Positions 61,656-64,000 of a stretch of DNA of 64,000 bases are shown piece by piece. A program made the position numbers and the translations under genes. Position 1 is the first letter of the stretch. Every line of letters begins with the position of its first letter. The DNA is from Thermohalobaculum sp039180675 (GTDB lineage Bacteria > Pseudomonadota > Alphaproteobacteria > Rhodobacterales > Rhodobacteraceae): the NCBI GenBank assembly GCA_039180675.1, contig JBCDDC010000007.1, forward strand, positions 89,275 through 153,274, given 5' to 3'. The notes beneath the pieces are model-generated. The model saw nothing but the letters and a program-made list of their open reading frames with translations. It did no database searches and was not told where the DNA came from.

Positions 61656-63344
61656 ATGAATGTGGAAAGCGGGATCACCGCACCTCAGCCGATTTCATCC
61701 GAAGATCTGCTTCGCCTGTCGAAAGAGGCGGTCGAGGCTGCGCGTGTTTTTAGCCGTATCGCGACGGAGGATCTTGCGACCCGAGTGAAGCAGGGGGATC
61801 GGGTCTCAGGCCAGATGCTGGAGGGGGAGCAGTACGCCGCTCACGCGCTCGCATGGCTGGCCACCTATGCACAAGCGCTAGATCAGCTCACCGGATGGGC
61901 CGAGCGGCTGGAGCAGGACGGCCGGTTCGGCGAGATGGAACAACTGATCCTCCAGATCGGCATAGGCGAGTACCTTTGGCAGATCTACGGCGGTTTGCCG
62001 ATGAGCCAGGGCGAGATCGTCCGCCCGCAGGATATCGGCCTCTCGCAAGAGGCCCAGCGCGCGCTGATGCATCCGGCCGTGATGCAACTGACTCAGGAGG
62101 GCAACACCAACGCGGCGCGCATGCGCCTCGCGCAACTGATCGCCGAGCAGGAGGGTGCGACGACCTATGGTGCCACCGGGCTCGACGAAGAGTTCGAGAT
62201 GGTGCGCGACCAGTTCCGCCGTTTCGCGCAGGATCGCGTTCTGCCGGATGCCCATGAGTGGCATCTGAAGGATGAACTCATCCCGATGGAGATCATCGAG
62301 GAGATGTCCGAGATGGGCGTCTTCGGCCTGACGATCCCGGAGGAGTTTGGCGGCCTCGGTATGGGCAAGACGGCGATGTGCGTCGTCTCGGAGGAGCTGT
62401 CGCGGGGCTATATCGGCGTCGGTTCTTTAGGGACCCGGTCTGAGATCGCGGCGGAACTGATCCTCTGCGGCGGGACGGATCAGCAAAAGGAGCACTGGCT
62501 GCCGAAGCTTGCATCCGGTGAGATCCTGCCGACCGCGGTCTTCACGGAACCGAACACAGGGTCAGATCTCGGGGCTTTGAAGACCCGTGCGACCAGGGAT
62601 GGCGAGGACTGGGTGATCACCGGCAATAAGACCTGGATCACGCACGCAGCCCGCACGGATATGATGACCGTTCTGGCGCGCACGAGGCCGGATACGGATG
62701 ATTACTCAGGTCTTTCGATGTTCCTCGCGCCGAAGACACGCGGGACCGATGCCGAGCCCTTCCCCGACGCGAGTATCGCAGGGGGCGAGATCGAGGTTCT
62801 CGGCTACAGGGGTATGAAGGAATATACGCTTGCTCTCGATGGCCACTGTGTGCCTGGAGATGCACTCCTTGGCGGGACGGAGGGGCAGGGGTTCAAGCAG
62901 CTCATGAAGACCTTCGAGAGTGCGCGCATTCAGACCGCTGCGCGCGCGATCGGGGTCGCGCAATCGGCGCTCGACATCTCGCTTCGCTATGCGCAGGAGC
63001 GTGAGGCGTTCGGAAAGCCGCTCATCGCCTTTCCGCGCGTCGCCTCGAAACTCGCGATGATGGCGGTCGAGATAACGATCGCGCGTCAGCTCACCTACTT
63101 CTCCGCTCGCGAGAAGGACGCGGAACGCCGCTGCGACCTGGAAGCGGGCATGGCGAAACTGCTGGGTGCACGCGTTGCCTGGGCGGCGGCGGATAACGGC
63201 TTGCAGATTCATGGTGGTAATGGATTTGCGCTCGAGTACCCGATCAGCCGGTTGCTTTGTGATGCGCGGATCCTGAACATCTTTGAAGGGGCCGCCGAGA
63301 TCCAGGCGCAGGTGATCGCCCGCCGTCTGCTGGAAGCCGCCTGA
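61656..63344 (+). CDS. mcd: Acyl-CoA dehydrogenase with N-terminal extension, (2S)-methylsuccinyl-CoA dehydrogenase-like
   Basis: 562 residues. About 165 N-terminal residues are all helical and absent from ordinary 380-residue acyl-CoA dehydrogenases; then comes the standard fold with TEPNTGSDLGALKTRA, GNKTWITHAARTD, the REAFGKPLIAFPRVA helix and the IHGGNGFALEYPISRL and RILNIFEGAAEIQ ends. This layout matches the ethylmalonyl-CoA pathway enzyme Mcd, which makes mesaconyl-CoA, and is the form seen in Rhodobacter relatives. The symbol rests on layout and recollection, not on a search; a general extended acyl-CoA dehydrogenase is the alternative. A hairpin terminator follows at 63357. Confidence 0.78.
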   Translation: MNVESGITAPQPISSEDLLRLSKEAVEAARVFSRIATEDLATRVKQGDRVSGQMLEGEQYAAHALAWLATYAQALDQLTGWAERLEQDGRFGEMEQLILQIGIGEYLWQIYGGLPMSQGEIVRPQDIGLSQEAQRALMHPAVMQLTQEGNTNAARMRLAQLIAEQEGATTYGATGLDEEFEMVRDQFRRFAQDRVLPDAHEWHLKDELIPMEIIEEMSEMGVFGLTIPEEFGGLGMGKTAMCVVSEELSRGYIGVGSLGTRSEIAAELILCGGTDQQKEHWLPKLASGEILPTAVFTEPNTGSDLGALKTRATRDGEDWVITGNKTWITHAARTDMMTVLARTRPDTDDYSGLSMFLAPKTRGTDAEPFPDASIAGGEIEVLGYRGMKEYTLALDGHCVPGDALLGGTEGQGFKQLMKTFESARIQTAARAIGVAQSALDISLRYAQEREAFGKPLIAFPRVASKLAMMAVEITIARQLTYFSAREKDAERRCDLEAGMAKLLGARVAWAAADNGLQIHGGNGFALEYPISRLLCDARILNIFEGAAEIQAQVIARRLLEAA

Positions 63345-63356
63345 GAGCCAAGCGGA

Positions 63357-63386
63357 ATGCGGGCCGCTGGCCCGCATACACCTTTT
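63357..63386 (+). terminator. Rho-independent-like terminator after the mcd-like gene
   Basis: ATGCGGGCC (63357-63365) and GGCCCGCAT (63369-63377) make a perfect 9-base stem with a 3-base loop, then acacctttt. The position, 13 bases after the stop, fits termination of the 61656 gene. The T run is short (four), so strength is uncertain. Confidence 0.65.
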
Positions 63387-63471
63387 GCGGGCGCATCCCA
63401 TCCGGGACGCGCGTCCCCCTCCCTGGCCCTCCCCCGCACGGGAAAGGGACGCCCAGGGGAGAGGTCGCGGC

Positions 63472-64000
63472 CTATTCTTCGGTGAACAGGTTCTCCCACG
63501 CCTGATCCAAGAACTCGGGCCGCAATTGCGGTTCGACATCCTCGTAGGTGCAGATCGCCTTGGTCTGGTCGATCAGGAAGCGTGGGTGGAAAGCATGGAA
63601 CTCCGCCTCCGGCGTCTTGGCGTAGAGCTCATTGAGGACGTAGTGGAGTACGCTTTCGTCCAGAGGCATTCCGAATTTCTTTGCCGTGCGCACGAAGATC
63701 GTGAGGTAGGTGTCCCGATCCGGCGGACCTACCAGAATCTTGTAGCGCAGACGGCGAAGTGCGGCGTCATCAACAAGCTGCTTCGGCGCGATGTTGGTCG
63801 AGAAAACGGTAAGCGCATCGTAGGGCACTTCGAACTTCCGCCCGGTCATCAGCGAGAGATAATCGACGCTCTTCTCCAGCGGGATGATGAGGCGGTTGAT
63901 CAGATCCTGCGGGCTCTGCCGCTGACGGCCGAAATCGTCGATCACCAGGATCCCGCCGGCCGCCTTCATCTGCATCGGCGCCTCGTAGACGCGGCTGACC
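63472..64000 (-). CDS. AAA-family ATPase, C-terminal part (start outside the window)
   Basis: The frame is open to the window edge (at least 63999), so only about the last 176 residues are visible. They begin inside the ATPase core: the Walker B strand with two acidic residues in GGILVIDDFGR, followed by the QSPQDLINRLIIP helix, a sensor-type VFSTNIAP strand, and a helical C-terminal lid with AALRRLRYKILVGPPD. No Walker A is visible because it lies upstream. It resembles conserved single-gene ATPases of alphaproteobacteria. It is convergent with the mcd-like gene. The role is unknown. Confidence 0.75.
   Translation of the reverse strand, partial: VSRVYEAPMQMKAAGGILVIDDFGRQRQSPQDLINRLIIPLEKSVDYLSLMTGRKFEVPYDALTVFSTNIAPKQLVDDAALRRLRYKILVGPPDRDTYLTIFVRTAKKFGMPLDESVLHYVLNELYAKTPEAEFHAFHPRFLIDQTKAICTYEDVEPQLRPEFLDQAWENLFTEE

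Noticed and set aside
1..64000. CRISPR array, tRNA, rRNA, insertion sequence or integrase
   Set aside because: No evenly spaced short repeats, no cloverleaf-like intergenic sequence and no transposase or integrase motifs were found by reading; a covariance-model scan for RNA genes was not possible here.

Overview
The window looks like chromosomal DNA from a high-GC alphaproteobacterium, most likely of the order Rhodobacterales (roseobacter-like). The main pointers are the block pckA / chvI-chvG / short hprK / rapZ / EIIA-Man / HPr, an N-terminally extended acyl-CoA dehydrogenase resembling methylsuccinyl-CoA dehydrogenase of the ethylmalonyl-CoA pathway, a covalent-flavin dimethylglycine/sarcosine-dehydrogenase-like protein paired with a histidinol-dehydrogenase-family enzyme, and dense operons full of 4-base ATGA overlaps. 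I saw no rRNA, tRNA, CRISPR array, insertion sequence or phage gene. This species assignment is inference from gene content, not from a search.

Layout. 1-4.7 kb: end of a LysR regulator, then a two-gene oxidation operon (flavin/GcvT protein plus HisD-family dehydrogenase). 4.7-8 kb: a REC-PP2C phosphatase divergent from a hybrid histidine kinase. 8.1-9 kb: a LigI-like amidohydrolase. 9.1-11.2 kb: a two-component system on the minus strand. 11.5-24.2 kb: the most unusual region, a co-directional cluster with an unknown protein, a 1771-residue DUF4347/calcium-repeat/cadherin-like surface protein, a TolC-type lipoprotein, a periplasmic adaptor, a GAF-like/HlyD membrane protein, a PqqD-like/M50 metallopeptidase/HlyD fusion, and a lytic transglycosylase. 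24.4-29.7 kb: TonB receptor, a glycosyltransferase, a siderophore-interacting flavoprotein and a flavodoxin. 29.7-35.3 kb (minus): two aldehyde dehydrogenases, DUF779, a methyltransferase, a small membrane protein, and a DoxX gene broken by an in-frame stop. 35.5-39 kb (minus): three-gene polysaccharide block (epimerase, nucleotide-sugar dehydrogenase, glycosyltransferase). 39.1-40.8 kb: desaturase and PhnD-like protein. 40.9-46.9 kb: complete peptide-type ABC importer. 46.9-50.3 kb: dapF, mtaB, ftsY. 50.3-50.9 kb: two very small membrane-protein genes that are easily overlooked. 51-52.6 kb: EamA transporter and septation protein A. 52.6-57 kb (minus): chvI-chvG-hprK-rapZ-EIIA-HPr. 57.4-64 kb: pckA, a gamma-glutamyltransferase-family protein, phytanoyl-CoA dioxygenase family protein, mcd-like gene, and the end of an AAA ATPase gene.

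How genes work together. The 11.5-24.2 kb cluster reads as an export or assembly machine for one giant surface protein. It has an outer-membrane channel, three HlyD-like proteins (one carrying a membrane-embedded zinc protease) and a wall-cutting enzyme, but no ABC ATPase and no RND pump in the cluster. That combination differs from a type I secretion system and is my best candidate for an undescribed system. The 52.6-57.4 kb block is a known type of alphaproteobacterial regulatory module in which the envelope-stress pair ChvG/ChvI is joined to a regulatory PTS branch and sits divergent from the gluconeogenic gene pckA.
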